A stretch of 64,000 bases of DNA, from positions 146,665 to 210,664 of the forward strand of contig NZ_PQBS01000035.1 in assembly GCF_002911695.1 (NCBI RefSeq). Direction: 5' to 3'. This DNA comes from Gracilimonas amylolytica (lineage in GTDB: Bacteria > Bacteroidota > Rhodothermia > Balneolales > Balneolaceae). The notes under the pieces were generated by a model. That model did no database searches. It saw only the letters and a program-made list of their open reading frames with translations, and had not been told where the DNA came from. The position numbers were made by a program, and so were the translations under genes. Below, in pieces: positions 33,876-42,608 of the stretch; position 1 is the first letter of the stretch; the number at the start of each line of letters is the position of its first letter.

Positions 33876-34967
33876 CTATTCGCTAAACCTTTGTACACTT
33901 AGTTCATCGGGTACTTCATTTCCATTCAAGATATGTTCCGCCAGCAGTTCACCCACGTAGTGAGAAAACAGGAATCCCTTAGAATTCATACCGGTGTACA
34001 CAAACAGTTTCGGTATTTCCGGATGTTCCCCTATCACCGGCAAGCGGTTTTGTGTGGTAACCCGGACTCCGGCCATCTGCGCAATCTTCCTGACCTTACC
34101 GGTCAGTTTAGGTAACATCAGATCAAGCTTCTTGAGTATTTGATCGTAGCTTTTATCACTGATATCCAGGTTCTCAAAATTATGTTCGTAGGTGGAACCG
34201 ACGGTAAGCTCACGTTCCCCTCTTCGAATGCTGTACCCTCTCGCCGATATCGCATGATCCCAGTTCAGTGGTTCTTCTGCCTCAAAATGCACGATCTGTC
34301 CTTTTACAAAATTCAATGGCAAAAAAGACCAATCGGCATTATCACGGATCTTATATCCGATCGCCATGATCACCTTACCGGCGGTTAACTGTTCACCGGA
34401 CTCAAATTGAATGACGAACTGATCGTTCTCCTGATCATGCTCGTATTGGGCAGTTTCATATTTGCACTCAACCCCTTTCAATCTGAGATAGGTTCGGTAG
34501 GCATTCTGATAATTATCCACAAAAACCGTGTACCCACTTTTGACATGAATACCCCCGTGATTCTCAGCCACATGTGAATTCATCTCACGAATCTCATCCT
34601 CTTTCAGCCACTCGATCCAGCCTTCCGGCCATGCGTATTTGGTGAGAGCATCCCTGAAGTTTTCGGCCAGCGACTCGCTGATAGCAGGCCGGATCACCCC
34701 GGTCTCAACGATCAGATCATCCCTGCCGGTCACCGCACAAATATCCTCGATCTGTTCCTTTAAGGCATCGTAGCATTTTTCAGCCTGCCAGGTCAGTTTG
34801 GCCCGCCTGCCCGTTGCCGGGTTAACCAAAGCACCGGGTGGTCCGGGAGCATCTTCTGAAGCGTTAGGGTCGATTATGAGTACTGACTGACCCCGCTTTC
34901 TCATTTCATTGGCAATGGCTGTTCCGGCTATTCCGGCTCCAAAAACGGCTACATCAAAATCGGGCAT
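33876..34967 (-). CDS. FAD-dependent oxidoreductase (DAO family)
   Basis: 363 residues. An N-terminal Rossmann motif VAVFGAGIAGTAIANEMRKRG with the acidic end LIIDP, PPGALVNPATGRRAKL, and the C-terminal block VRVTTQNRLPVIGEHPEIPKLFVYTGMNSKGF (as adjacent pieces) match D-amino-acid-oxidase-type proteins, close to the C-terminal domain of the tRNA enzyme MnmC and to glycine oxidases. No MnmC methyltransferase domain is attached. Substrate unresolved. Confidence 0.82.
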   Translation of the reverse strand: MPDFDVAVFGAGIAGTAIANEMRKRGQSVLIIDPNASEDAPGPPGALVNPATGRRAKLTWQAEKCYDALKEQIEDICAVTGRDDLIVETGVIRPAISESLAENFRDALTKYAWPEGWIEWLKEDEIREMNSHVAENHGGIHVKSGYTVFVDNYQNAYRTYLRLKGVECKYETAQYEHDQENDQFVIQFESGEQLTAGKVIMAIGYKIRDNADWSFLPLNFVKGQIVHFEAEEPLNWDHAISARGYSIRRGERELTVGSTYEHNFENLDISDKSYDQILKKLDLMLPKLTGKVRKIAQMAGVRVTTQNRLPVIGEHPEIPKLFVYTGMNSKGFLFSHYVGELLAEHILNGNEVPDELSVQRFSE

Positions 34968-35098
34968 ATAAGCTAATTTGTAATTGGCTTGACTGTTTTA
35001 ATTGACAGTAAAGATAGCAGTTCCGTTGCACAACTTTAAAGGCTATGCCGTGTTCTGACTATGGGTCATAAATGTGGAAGCTAAGCCTCCTTTTGCTC

Positions 35099-35126
35099 AT
35101 CTCCGGAAGGCGTAGCCTTCGGAGAT
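35099..35126. repeat. GC-rich palindrome in the 34.97-35.17 kb gap
   Basis: ATCTCCGGAAGGC (35099-35111) and GCCTTCGGAGAT (35115-35126) form a stem with one bulged G and a GTA loop. It has the size and shape of a dispersed REP-like element of a different family from the GTAGGGG type. The rest of the 204-bp gap (34968-35171) shows no gene. Confidence 0.6.
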
Positions 35127-35171
35127 TATTGATAGGAGATTGTTAGTTGGGATTTAGATCGATCGTATCGA

Positions 35172-35483
35172 TCAGGCGAAATCTTCTACGGCTACCTGAT
35201 AGGCATGTAGGGGATTATCACCATTGTGATCGTGATCCTTGTTGTATGCTTCGACTTCCTTAAGTATGGTTTTCACGGTTTTCTCGTCCTGAAAGGAAAA
35301 GAAAAGAGTTGAATAGATCCCCTGATCTCCCTGTGAGAACCAGCTTCTGATATCGGGTTGATGTCGCTCGGTTCTGAAGCCATACATCTCGGTCTCACTG
35401 TAAACGGGTACATTATTGCGCACCATCAATTCTCTGACTTCATTCGCGTATTCAGCGATGCTAAGTATGATTAGTAATTTCAT
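35172..35483 (-). CDS. small PII-like protein at the end of the first RND operon
   Basis: 103 residues. The pattern LLIILSIAEYANEVRELMVRNNVP, then TEMYGFR, a central STLFFSFQDEKTVKTILKEV strand/helix unit and a terminal HAYQVAVEDF resemble the ferredoxin-like fold of PII, DUF190 and DUF3240 proteins. DUF3240-type proteins accompany heavy-metal RND pumps. I infer a PII-like regulator of the adjacent pump; sequence identity to a named family is not certain. It follows the permease gene by 99 bp on the same strand. Confidence 0.55.
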   Translation of the reverse strand: MKLLIILSIAEYANEVRELMVRNNVPVYSETEMYGFRTERHQPDIRSWFSQGDQGIYSTLFFSFQDEKTVKTILKEVEAYNKDHDHNGDNPLHAYQVAVEDFA

Positions 35484-35582
35484 GACAATTCTTTTTAAAG
35501 TAATGTTTAATGATCAGGTTTGGGTGAAGGAGTCATTAACACATAACTCCTTCTTCCACAACCTGTACTTCAGGTTCTGATG

Positions 35583-38500
35583 TTACCTGATGATCTCTTC
35601 ACGGCTCAGTCTGTTCTTCACCATAAAATAGATGAGAGGAACGGTAACCAGTGTCAGCGCTGTGGAGGCGATCGCTCCACCCATCAGTGAAATGGCTAAT
35701 CCCTGAAAGATCGGATCGAACAGGATCACTATCGCACCGATCACAACGGTTCCGGCCGTCAATAAAATTGGCATGGTTCGCACAGCTCCGGCTTCCACTA
35801 CGGCATCCTGCAGGCTGTTACCCTGCCTTAAACTGATCTGAATGAAGTCGATCAGCAGTACTGAGTTCCTTACCATGATCCCTGCCAAGGCGATCAGCCC
35901 GATCATTGAGGTGGCTGTAAAGAAAGCTCCCGTGAACCAGTGCCCCAGCAGAATTCCGATCAATGACAGTGGTATCGCGATCATCATGATAATTGGAACT
36001 CCAAAATCCTGGAACCAGCCTACGATCAGGATGTAGATGATGAGCAGTACTACCCCAAAGGCAATACCCAGATCACGGAATACTTCAAGTGTGATCTGCC
36101 ATTCACCATCCCATTTAACAGTCAGATTTTCACTGTTAAACGGCTGACCTGAGAACTGTTGGGCCAGGGCGTAACCTTCCGGCACATTCAGTCCATCGAT
36201 CTCATCTCCGGCATCAAGGATGGCATAAACGGGACTTTCTATCTCGCCGGCCACTTCTGCCGTCACGTACACCACGCGACGCTGATTCTTGCGGTGAATG
36301 CTTTTTTCAAGCGTTTTTTCTTCTTCCACCACCAGATCAGTGATCGGGATCATGGCTCCGGTTTGGGACTGAACATTCAGTCCACCCAGTTTATGAATAC
36401 CAGCACGGTCACTTTCATCCAGTTTGAGGGTGATCGGCACAGGTGATGATTCCTTTTCATCATACAAGGAAGTTACCGGATGCTGCCCAAGGATCATGCC
36501 TAAAGCTTCTGTAACCTGATTTGGCATCACACCACTCATCCCCGCTTTTTGACGATCTACATTGAAATAATACTTGGTTTGATCGGCTTCCACCATCCAG
36601 TCGGCATCCACAATACCGGGAGTTTCAGAAAATATGGTTTTGATATCTTCTCCGATCTCACGCTGCATTTCCAGATCCGGCCCATAAACTTCGGCAACTA
36701 AAGTTGACATCACAGGAGGTCCCGGTGGAACCTCAACGACTTTAACATTGGCACCGTATTTCTCACCAACTTTCTGCACCATTGGGCGCATTCTTTTGGC
36801 AATGTCGTGACTTTGGTCTGACCGCAGGCTCTTATCCACCAGGTTGACCTGTATATCCGCCACATTTGCATTTTGGCGGAGGTCGTAACTTCTTACCAAC
36901 CCGTTAAAGTTAATGGGGGCATTAGTTCCTGAGTAAACCTGATAGTCATACACTTCCGGAATATCCAACAAAACCAATCCAACCTCCTGAGCTACTGCTT
37001 CAGTGCGTTCCAGAGTTGCCCCTTCCGGCATGTCTATGATCAGCTGGATCTCATTTTTATTATCGAACGGAAGCATCTTAACTTCCACAGAACGTGTGTA
37101 GAATAACACCAGTGTTCCGAACAATACGATCGTGGTTCCGATCAGGAATCCCCAGCGTTTGGCTGAACTTTCCATGAGTGGACGCATCGTTTTGTCGTAC
37201 ACTTTGTAGATGATGGTGTCTTCCAGTTTATAGCGTTTTCCTGAACTGTCGATCGCCTGCACCCGGGATGCTTTCAGTAATCTGTACCCGAGCCATGGAG
37301 TTACGATCAGTGAGATGATCAGTGACAGGATCATAGCAACCGTGGCTCCAATGGCGATCGGACTCATATAAGGTCCCATCAATCCTGATACAAAGGCCAT
37401 AGGAATTACAGCGGCAATTACGGTGAAGGTAGCCAATATCGTTGGGTTACCCACCTCATTGATGGCATAAATGGCTGCCTGTTTGAACGGCAGGTTTCTC
37501 ATTTTAAAGTGCCTGTGCATGTTCTCGGCCACAATAATGGAATTATCCACCACAATACCCGTCACGAATACCAGGGCAAACAAGGTGATCCGGTTCAAGG
37601 TATAATCATACATGTAATAGAAGAACAACGTCAGGGCAAAAGTGATGGGCACGGATATGAATACCACCAATGCTCCTCTCCAACCCATCGCCAGAAATAC
37701 CACAAATGAAACGGATAATACCGCCACCAATAAGTGGATCATCAGCGTGTTTACTTTTTCCGTGGCTGTTTTTCCGTAGTTACGGGTGCTTTCCACATGA
37801 ATATCAGAAGTAACCACCGTGCCCTGAAGTTCCTCAACCATGCGGTCGATGTCAGTGGCAATGGTCATGGCGTCGGCTCCCTGTCGTTTGGCTACAGAGA
37901 TCGTCACAGCAGGAAAGGCTCCGCCGGCTGAAATTCCTTTCTCTTCAGCGGCAACCGGTCCCGGTGAATACGACACATAACTTGCGGGTTCACCAGGTCC
38001 GTCTTTGATCTCGGCCACATCCCTGAGTAAAATAGGATCTCCTCCCCGTACATCTAACACGAGATTGGCTACATCCTCAGCGGTTTCCAGAAAGCTTCCG
38101 GTTTGTACCAGAAATTCCTCATCATCGGATGTAAAAGAACCGGAATTGAATTCCCGGTTCGCAACCTTAACGGTTTGTGCAATTCTCAGGGGATCAACTG
38201 ATAAAGCGGCCATTTTCTCTTTATCCAATACCACCTGAATGGTTCGTGAACGGCCTCCGTGTATCTTGGTCTCGGCAACATCGGTAATGGATTTGATCTC
38301 ATTATCGAGCACCTGAGCTACTCTTCGCAGCTGATAATCATCCTGTGTTTCACTCCAAAGGGTCAGGGTCACGATCGGCACATCGTTGATCGATCGGGTT
38401 TTGATCATAGGCATGGTCACCGCTTCGGGTTTTTTGTCCATGAACTTCATGATCTCGTTGTAAAGTCTCACCAGGCTTTCTTCCACATCCTGCCCAACAA

Positions 38501-38801
38501 AGAAACGGGCAGATACCATGGCCATTTCCGGCATGGAGGTTGAATACACGTACTCAACTCCGGAAATATTTGAAAGCACCTTCTCTAAAGGAATGGCGAT
38601 CTTGTTTTCAACTTCCTGCGGCGATGCCCCCGGGTAACCAACATAGATGTCGGCCATGGGTACATCAATTTGCGGTTCTTCTTCGCTTGGCGTCAGCCAG
38701 ACTCCATATACTCCAATTGCTAAAAAGGCGATCATCAAAAGCAGCGTCAGCTTCGAATCAATAAAACCCTGTGCAATTTTACCTGCTAATCCGGTATTCA
38801 T
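35583..38801 (-). CDS. RND efflux permease (first system)
   Basis: 1072 residues with 12 transmembrane segments and two large periplasmic loops. The first helix is followed by PSEEEPQIDVPMADIYVGYPGASPQEVE, and TM4 carries VTGIVVDNSIIVAENM with the essential acidic residue. It exchanges protons for drugs, metals or other toxicants and works with the adaptor and TolC-like channel encoded upstream (38850 and 39967). The substrate is open: the ArsR-rhodanese regulator upstream and PII-like neighbour suggest metal or sulfur stress, the TM4 sequence does not decide it. Confidence 0.93.
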   Translation of the reverse strand: MNTGLAGKIAQGFIDSKLTLLLMIAFLAIGVYGVWLTPSEEEPQIDVPMADIYVGYPGASPQEVENKIAIPLEKVLSNISGVEYVYSTSMPEMAMVSARFFVGQDVEESLVRLYNEIMKFMDKKPEAVTMPMIKTRSINDVPIVTLTLWSETQDDYQLRRVAQVLDNEIKSITDVAETKIHGGRSRTIQVVLDKEKMAALSVDPLRIAQTVKVANREFNSGSFTSDDEEFLVQTGSFLETAEDVANLVLDVRGGDPILLRDVAEIKDGPGEPASYVSYSPGPVAAEEKGISAGGAFPAVTISVAKRQGADAMTIATDIDRMVEELQGTVVTSDIHVESTRNYGKTATEKVNTLMIHLLVAVLSVSFVVFLAMGWRGALVVFISVPITFALTLFFYYMYDYTLNRITLFALVFVTGIVVDNSIIVAENMHRHFKMRNLPFKQAAIYAINEVGNPTILATFTVIAAVIPMAFVSGLMGPYMSPIAIGATVAMILSLIISLIVTPWLGYRLLKASRVQAIDSSGKRYKLEDTIIYKVYDKTMRPLMESSAKRWGFLIGTTIVLFGTLVLFYTRSVEVKMLPFDNKNEIQLIIDMPEGATLERTEAVAQEVGLVLLDIPEVYDYQVYSGTNAPINFNGLVRSYDLRQNANVADIQVNLVDKSLRSDQSHDIAKRMRPMVQKVGEKYGANVKVVEVPPGPPVMSTLVAEVYGPDLEMQREIGEDIKTIFSETPGIVDADWMVEADQTKYYFNVDRQKAGMSGVMPNQVTEALGMILGQHPVTSLYDEKESSPVPITLKLDESDRAGIHKLGGLNVQSQTGAMIPITDLVVEEEKTLEKSIHRKNQRRVVYVTAEVAGEIESPVYAILDAGDEIDGLNVPEGYALAQQFSGQPFNSENLTVKWDGEWQITLEVFRDLGIAFGVVLLIIYILIVGWFQDFGVPIIMMIAIPLSLIGILLGHWFTGAFFTATSMIGLIALAGIMVRNSVLLIDFIQISLRQGNSLQDAVVEAGAVRTMPILLTAGTVVIGAIVILFDPIFQGLAISLMGGAIASTALTLVTVPLIYFMVKNRLSREEIIR

Positions 38802-38849
38802 TTTATTCTATATCCTTAAAATTCTTGATTGTGTGATGTACAGATCGTT

Positions 38850-39947
38850 TTACTGAATGTTCAGTGTCAAACCCTGTCTGAGTTCTTCATTCGCTTCAGT
38901 TACGTATGGCTCACCCGCTGTTAAACCGGATAATACTTCAACCCGATCTCCTGAGCTTTGTCCCAGACGTACCCATCTCAGTACAGCCTTATTATCGTCC
39001 GTTAAGGTATAAACCCCGGTCAGCTGCCCTCTCGTTACAAGTGCCGTTTTAGGAATGAAAAGAGCTTCGCTTGAGCCTAAGTTCATGCCCACCTGGGCAA
39101 ACATGCCTGTTTTTAGTTTAGACGAGAGCTCAGCATCCTCAAGTTTTGCTTCCACAGCATACTGTCGACTCATAGGGTCACCGGCTTCACTTACAGCGAT
39201 CAGTGTTGCTGCTGCGTTATAAACTCCGGCGGATTCAATACTTACCTTCACGGCATCCCCTTCAGAGATCTCACCGATCCACTGCTCAGGTACGTTGGCT
39301 GTAATCTTGATCTGTCCCGGATCTGCAACGGCCACCAATGGATGTCCCGGTGCGGCCATATCGCCTTCTGCCACAAACTTTCGCGCCACGATACCGTCAA
39401 ATGGAGCACGAATGGTGGTGTATGCCAGCATTTCGTTCACTTCATTCATACGGGCATTCAGTGCATCCATATTGGCTTTGGCGATCTCATACATGGTTGA
39501 GATATCATCCAGTTCTTTGGAAGTAGCACTTTCCTCTGCATACAGGTTTTTGATCCTATTATAGTTCTTTTCGGTGTTTTCAAGGTTGGCTTTGGCCTGA
39601 ACCATGTTGGCTTCAAGCTGTGATTTCTGGGCCAGGATCTGATCGTCTTTGATCCGGATCAGCACATCGCCTTTCTTCACTTGTTCACCCACCTCAACCG
39701 GGACTTCCGTTACTGTTCCCATAACGATCGTACTCAGGTTGGCCTGATTGTCACTTTCCACCATGCCTGGGAAAGACTGCGTTGAAGCAGACAACGTGTT
39801 GGAGGCTGTCTCAACCTTAACATTCACAGATCGAGTGTTTTCAATAGTTTCTGTTTCTGAACTGCATCCGGTGGCTGATGTGATCAAAAATGTAAGTGCC
39901 AGCAGTGCCGAAAGAGTTTTCATACGGTCTTTTAATAAATAATTCAT
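38850..39947 (-). CDS. RND periplasmic adaptor lipoprotein (first system)
   Basis: About 365 residues from ATG 39947 (a later ATG at 39923 is equally possible; the frame is open further but overlaps the tolC gene). A lipoprotein signal ends at Cys in SATGCSSET. VPVEVGEQVKKGDVLIRI is the lipoyl-like half-motif, followed by a coiled-coil hairpin (about LEANMVQAKANLENTEKNYNRIKNLYAEES in pieces), then IRAPFDGIVARKFVAEGD and a beta-barrel. It bridges the permease and the TolC channel. It begins 19 bp after the tolC stop and ends 48 bp before the permease start. Confidence 0.92.
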   Translation of the reverse strand: MNYLLKDRMKTLSALLALTFLITSATGCSSETETIENTRSVNVKVETASNTLSASTQSFPGMVESDNQANLSTIVMGTVTEVPVEVGEQVKKGDVLIRIKDDQILAQKSQLEANMVQAKANLENTEKNYNRIKNLYAEESATSKELDDISTMYEIAKANMDALNARMNEVNEMLAYTTIRAPFDGIVARKFVAEGDMAAPGHPLVAVADPGQIKITANVPEQWIGEISEGDAVKVSIESAGVYNAAATLIAVSEAGDPMSRQYAVEAKLEDAELSSKLKTGMFAQVGMNLGSSEALFIPKTALVTRGQLTGVYTLTDDNKAVLRWVRLGQSSGDRVEVLSGLTAGEPYVTEANEELRQGLTLNIQ

Positions 39948-39966
39948 TGTAGTTCGTGTTAGTCGG

Positions 39967-41331
39967 TTAATTTTTAAGATCATTTTCGAGCAGCATTTCA
40001 AGGGCAGCAATGCTCATATTGTACTGATACAGGGCCATCACATTTTTCAGTTTGGCTTCTGCTAATTTGGTTTCTGCCTCCAGCAGGTCAGTGGTTCTTT
40101 CCATGCCTTCCACGTATCGGTTGGTGCGGATCTTCACATCCTCGGTGGATTGCTCGATGGCTTGTTCGGTCAACGAGATCTGCTTGGTCGCGTGATCAAT
40201 CGAACGCATTGCCTGACGAACCTTATTTTCCTGATCCAGCCTGTGACTTTCCTGCATGCTTTGAGCTTTTCGGTAATCTGCTTTAGCTTCCATTACTTTG
40301 CCTACCTTGCTGAAGCCTGAGAAAATATCCCATCTTAAATTGGCCCCGATCATGTACGAGGAGGCGTCAAAACCCGCAAATTCATTATCATTGAACTCGT
40401 AACTCCCAAACAAATTGATCTTGGGGATGAAACTAAATTCCGAAGCTCTGACCATTTTTTTGGCGGCCTGAACTTTGTAATCAATGGCACGCGTTTGAGC
40501 ATTATTCACTTCGAAGTCGTTAGTTGCAACGGCGGCATCTGCCTGTAATTCATAATTCAGTTCGTCGGTTGGTTGAACCGTTGTATTCCCTTCAAGGCCA
40601 AGTAGCAAAGCCATGTCTTCCTGTACCTTCTCGAGTGCATTTTTTGTTTGAAGCATGCGGCTCTCCATATCCAGCTCATAAACTTTGGCGGATAAATAAT
40701 CCTCTTTGCTGATCAGTCCTTCTTCAAAATAGTTTTGTGCCTGTCTCCGGTGCTCACCGGCTGTTTTAAGAGCCGATTCAAGTACCTCGATCTGTTCGTT
40801 GTGCAGGATCAGGTTGTAGTATTGCTGCCGAACCTGATAGCGTACATAATTCTTTGTGCCTTCCAGCTGCTCATTTGCTGAATTAAGCTGACTTTTCATC
40901 GCACTTCTCTGAAGGAACATGTCAGGGTTGATCAATGGCTGACGAACTTCAAATTTGGCACTGTAGTTTTCATAGGCATCCGGATCATTCAGCAAAACCG
41001 GATTGAAATCCTGTTGAGAGACCACTTCCTGTTTTAGCTTAAACCCAAATACATTTAATGGGTCATCGGTTGAAATAGCGTTGTACTCGAACGAGACCTG
41101 TGGCAGAAACACGGCGTTGGTTTGCCGGAATTGAGCTTTGGTTTTGTCCACATCGTAGCCCGCCTGTTCAAGGTTAAAGTTTTGATCAACGGCTAATTCC
41201 ATTGCTTCCTGTAGTGAAAGCGAGAGGGTCTGATCAGTTGTAACCTGACCCTGCGAAAATAGCTGTAATGGTAACAGCAACATTGCTGCCATCAGATATA
41301 CCTTTGGTACATATGAATTTCTGTAATTCAT
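39967..41331 (-). CDS. TolC-family outer-membrane channel (first system)
   Basis: 454 residues with a signal peptide (about 1-28). Two TolC repeats are visible: LSLQEAMELAVDQN at the start and long coiled-coil helices with YNLILHNEQIEVLESAL and YVEGMERTTDLLEAETKLAEAKL. It is the exit duct of the tripartite pump encoded by this gene and the next two. It is the first gene of the pump operon; 178 bp separate it from the regulator gene. Confidence 0.92.
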   Translation of the reverse strand: MNYRNSYVPKVYLMAAMLLLPLQLFSQGQVTTDQTLSLSLQEAMELAVDQNFNLEQAGYDVDKTKAQFRQTNAVFLPQVSFEYNAISTDDPLNVFGFKLKQEVVSQQDFNPVLLNDPDAYENYSAKFEVRQPLINPDMFLQRSAMKSQLNSANEQLEGTKNYVRYQVRQQYYNLILHNEQIEVLESALKTAGEHRRQAQNYFEEGLISKEDYLSAKVYELDMESRMLQTKNALEKVQEDMALLLGLEGNTTVQPTDELNYELQADAAVATNDFEVNNAQTRAIDYKVQAAKKMVRASEFSFIPKINLFGSYEFNDNEFAGFDASSYMIGANLRWDIFSGFSKVGKVMEAKADYRKAQSMQESHRLDQENKVRQAMRSIDHATKQISLTEQAIEQSTEDVKIRTNRYVEGMERTTDLLEAETKLAEAKLKNVMALYQYNMSIAALEMLLENDLKN

Positions 41332-41376
41332 CTTAGTGATTATTTTTTAGTTAGTTATGAAATTTATTTCTTCGGC

Positions 41377-41460
41377 TTAAAGTGGCGTGACCCAGCCGAC
41401 GTTTTCAAAGATCTGAAGGAAGTGTATCACCGAAACCCCAGGTATAACCTCACCAAACAT
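41377..41460 (-). CDS. possible small ORF (27 codons) in the tolC-arsR gap
   Basis: ATG at 41458-41460 opens a 27-residue frame (MFGEVIPGVSVIHFLQIF then ENVGWVTPL) ending TAA. A second ATG 15 bp further upstream in another frame has a good AGAGG site in front. The sequence looks protein-like rather than random, but I recognise no family. It may be a leader peptide, a frameshifted remnant or chance. Confidence 0.25.
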   Translation of the reverse strand: MFGEVIPGVSVIHFLQIFENVGWVTPL

Positions 41461-41509
41461 TTTGCTTTATCCATGTTTACCTCTTTTTGTTTAATAATAT
41501 CTTTAAAGA

Positions 41510-42166
41510 TCAATCTACCGGCAGGTCAATGGCTTTCCATTCAGGAAAACCCTCATCTAATCTGACTGCATTAAATCCGTTTTCCTTCAAAAACCGAACA
41601 GCTTCATCTGCCATCAGGCAAAGTGGGCCCCGGCAGTAGGCTACAACTTCTTTGTCTTTTGGTAATTCATCGAGGCGTTCCCCTAACTCCACTTTCGGAA
41701 GAGAAACAGCATTCTTGATATGCCCTAACTCAAATTCCTCAGATGGACGAACATCAATGAGATATACATCATCTTCCTCCATTTTCCTCAGTAGTTCATC
41801 CCTCGATATGGTTTTCAATCCTGACTTCTTACTGCGGTAATCGTTCAGCAGGTCTTCGATCTCAGAATTTCTTGAGAACCCAATAGCCCTCAGAGAATTC
41901 CACACATCGTACACCTGCTTTCCGGCCATCCGGTAGTAGTTATATTTTCCCTTTCTTTCGGTTTCAACCAAGCCTGACTTCTTCAAAACCTGAAGGTGTT
42001 GTGAAGCATTGGCTACCGGTTGATCAATATGTTCGGCAATGTACTCTACGGGTACCGGTCCTTGCGCGATCAGATCCAGTATCTCCAATCGTGTTGGGTT
42101 AGACAGTGCCTTGGTGACCACCGCTAACTGTTTATATAATTTCTTTTTGAACTCGCGTGTTTTCAT
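41510..42166 (-). CDS. ArsR-family regulator fused to a rhodanese domain
   Basis: 218 residues. Residues 1-95 are a winged-helix ArsR domain (ALSNPTRLEILDLIAQGPVPVEYIAEHI, ANASQHLQVLKKSGLV, KGKYNYYRM). Residues about 118-215 are a rhodanese domain with active-site loop CRGPLC (about 180-185). The HTH domain has no Cys, so the classical metal-thiolate sensing sites are absent and the rhodanese cysteines are the likely sensor (persulfide or oxyanion). A perfect palindrome 45 bp upstream is the probable operator. The RND operon begins 178 bp downstream on the same strand and is the likely target. Confidence 0.9.
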   Translation of the reverse strand: MKTREFKKKLYKQLAVVTKALSNPTRLEILDLIAQGPVPVEYIAEHIDQPVANASQHLQVLKKSGLVETERKGKYNYYRMAGKQVYDVWNSLRAIGFSRNSEIEDLLNDYRSKKSGLKTISRDELLRKMEEDDVYLIDVRPSEEFELGHIKNAVSLPKVELGERLDELPKDKEVVAYCRGPLCLMADEAVRFLKENGFNAVRLDEGFPEWKAIDLPVD

Positions 42167-42210
42167 CTATCATCAAATTTTAATGCGATAAAGAATACAC
42201 AGTCTTCAAA

Positions 42211-42238
42211 CTTCATTCAATAAATTTATTGAATGAAG
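42211..42238. promoter_or_regulatory. perfect 28-bp palindrome upstream of the arsR-rhodanese gene
   Basis: Left half CTTCATTCAATAAA (42211-42224) and right half TTTATTGAATGAAG (42225-42238) are exact reverse complements with no spacer. The ATTCAA...TTGAAT core is of the kind bound by ArsR/SmtB proteins. Located 45-72 bp before the start codon, it would overlap the promoter and allow autorepression. Confidence 0.75.
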
Positions 42239-42319
42239 ATATTGGTATTTTTATGCCGTTTTAAATATTGTATTTACTACACTTATGGAAATGATGAAAT
42301 TAGCCTGTTAAGACAACTC

Positions 42320-42335
42320 TGTGACATTGGTCACA
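42320..42335. promoter_or_regulatory. CRP/FNR-type binding site
   Basis: TGTGACATTGGTCACA is a perfect palindrome of the TGTGA-N6-TCACA type (arms TGTGAC/GTCACA with a four-base spacer). It lies about 155 bp upstream of the arsR-rhodanese start and just past the end of the ferredoxin gene. It suggests a second, CRP/FNR-type input (redox, nitric oxide or carbon). No crp gene is in the window. Confidence 0.6.
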
Positions 42336-42386
42336 TAACTTCAGGGGGTGTTTGAGCGAGTCGCTGTTATCACCAAAAAGTGAGAG

Positions 42387-42608
42387 TTATTTACTGACTC
42401 TGATAGCGTTTACCGGACAGACTTCTTCTGCCCGTTCATTTAATTCTCTCTCAAATTCACCCGCCTCAACTGAAAAAACCTTCCCCTTTTGCTTACCTCC
42501 GATGAGTACACACTTCCCATCCCGCTTTGACATTTGCCACCGTTCGGGCCAGGCCTCCACGCAGTAGTTACATCCAATACATCGATCTCTGTAAAATGTG
42601 ATCCGCAT
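42387..42608 (-). CDS. single-cluster 4Fe-4S ferredoxin
   Basis: 73 residues from ATG 42608, whose A shares the base with the stop of the upstream U32 gene (TAATG). The cluster ligands are CIGCNYC near the N-terminus and CPVNAI near the C-terminus, spaced as in Pyrococcus/Bacillus-type monocluster ferredoxins. The tight overlap with the U32 gene suggests a shared function, electron supply or cluster delivery to the U32 enzyme. Confidence 0.88.
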   Translation of the reverse strand: MRITFYRDRCIGCNYCVEAWPERWQMSKRDGKCVLIGGKQKGKVFSVEAGEFERELNERAEEVCPVNAIRVSK

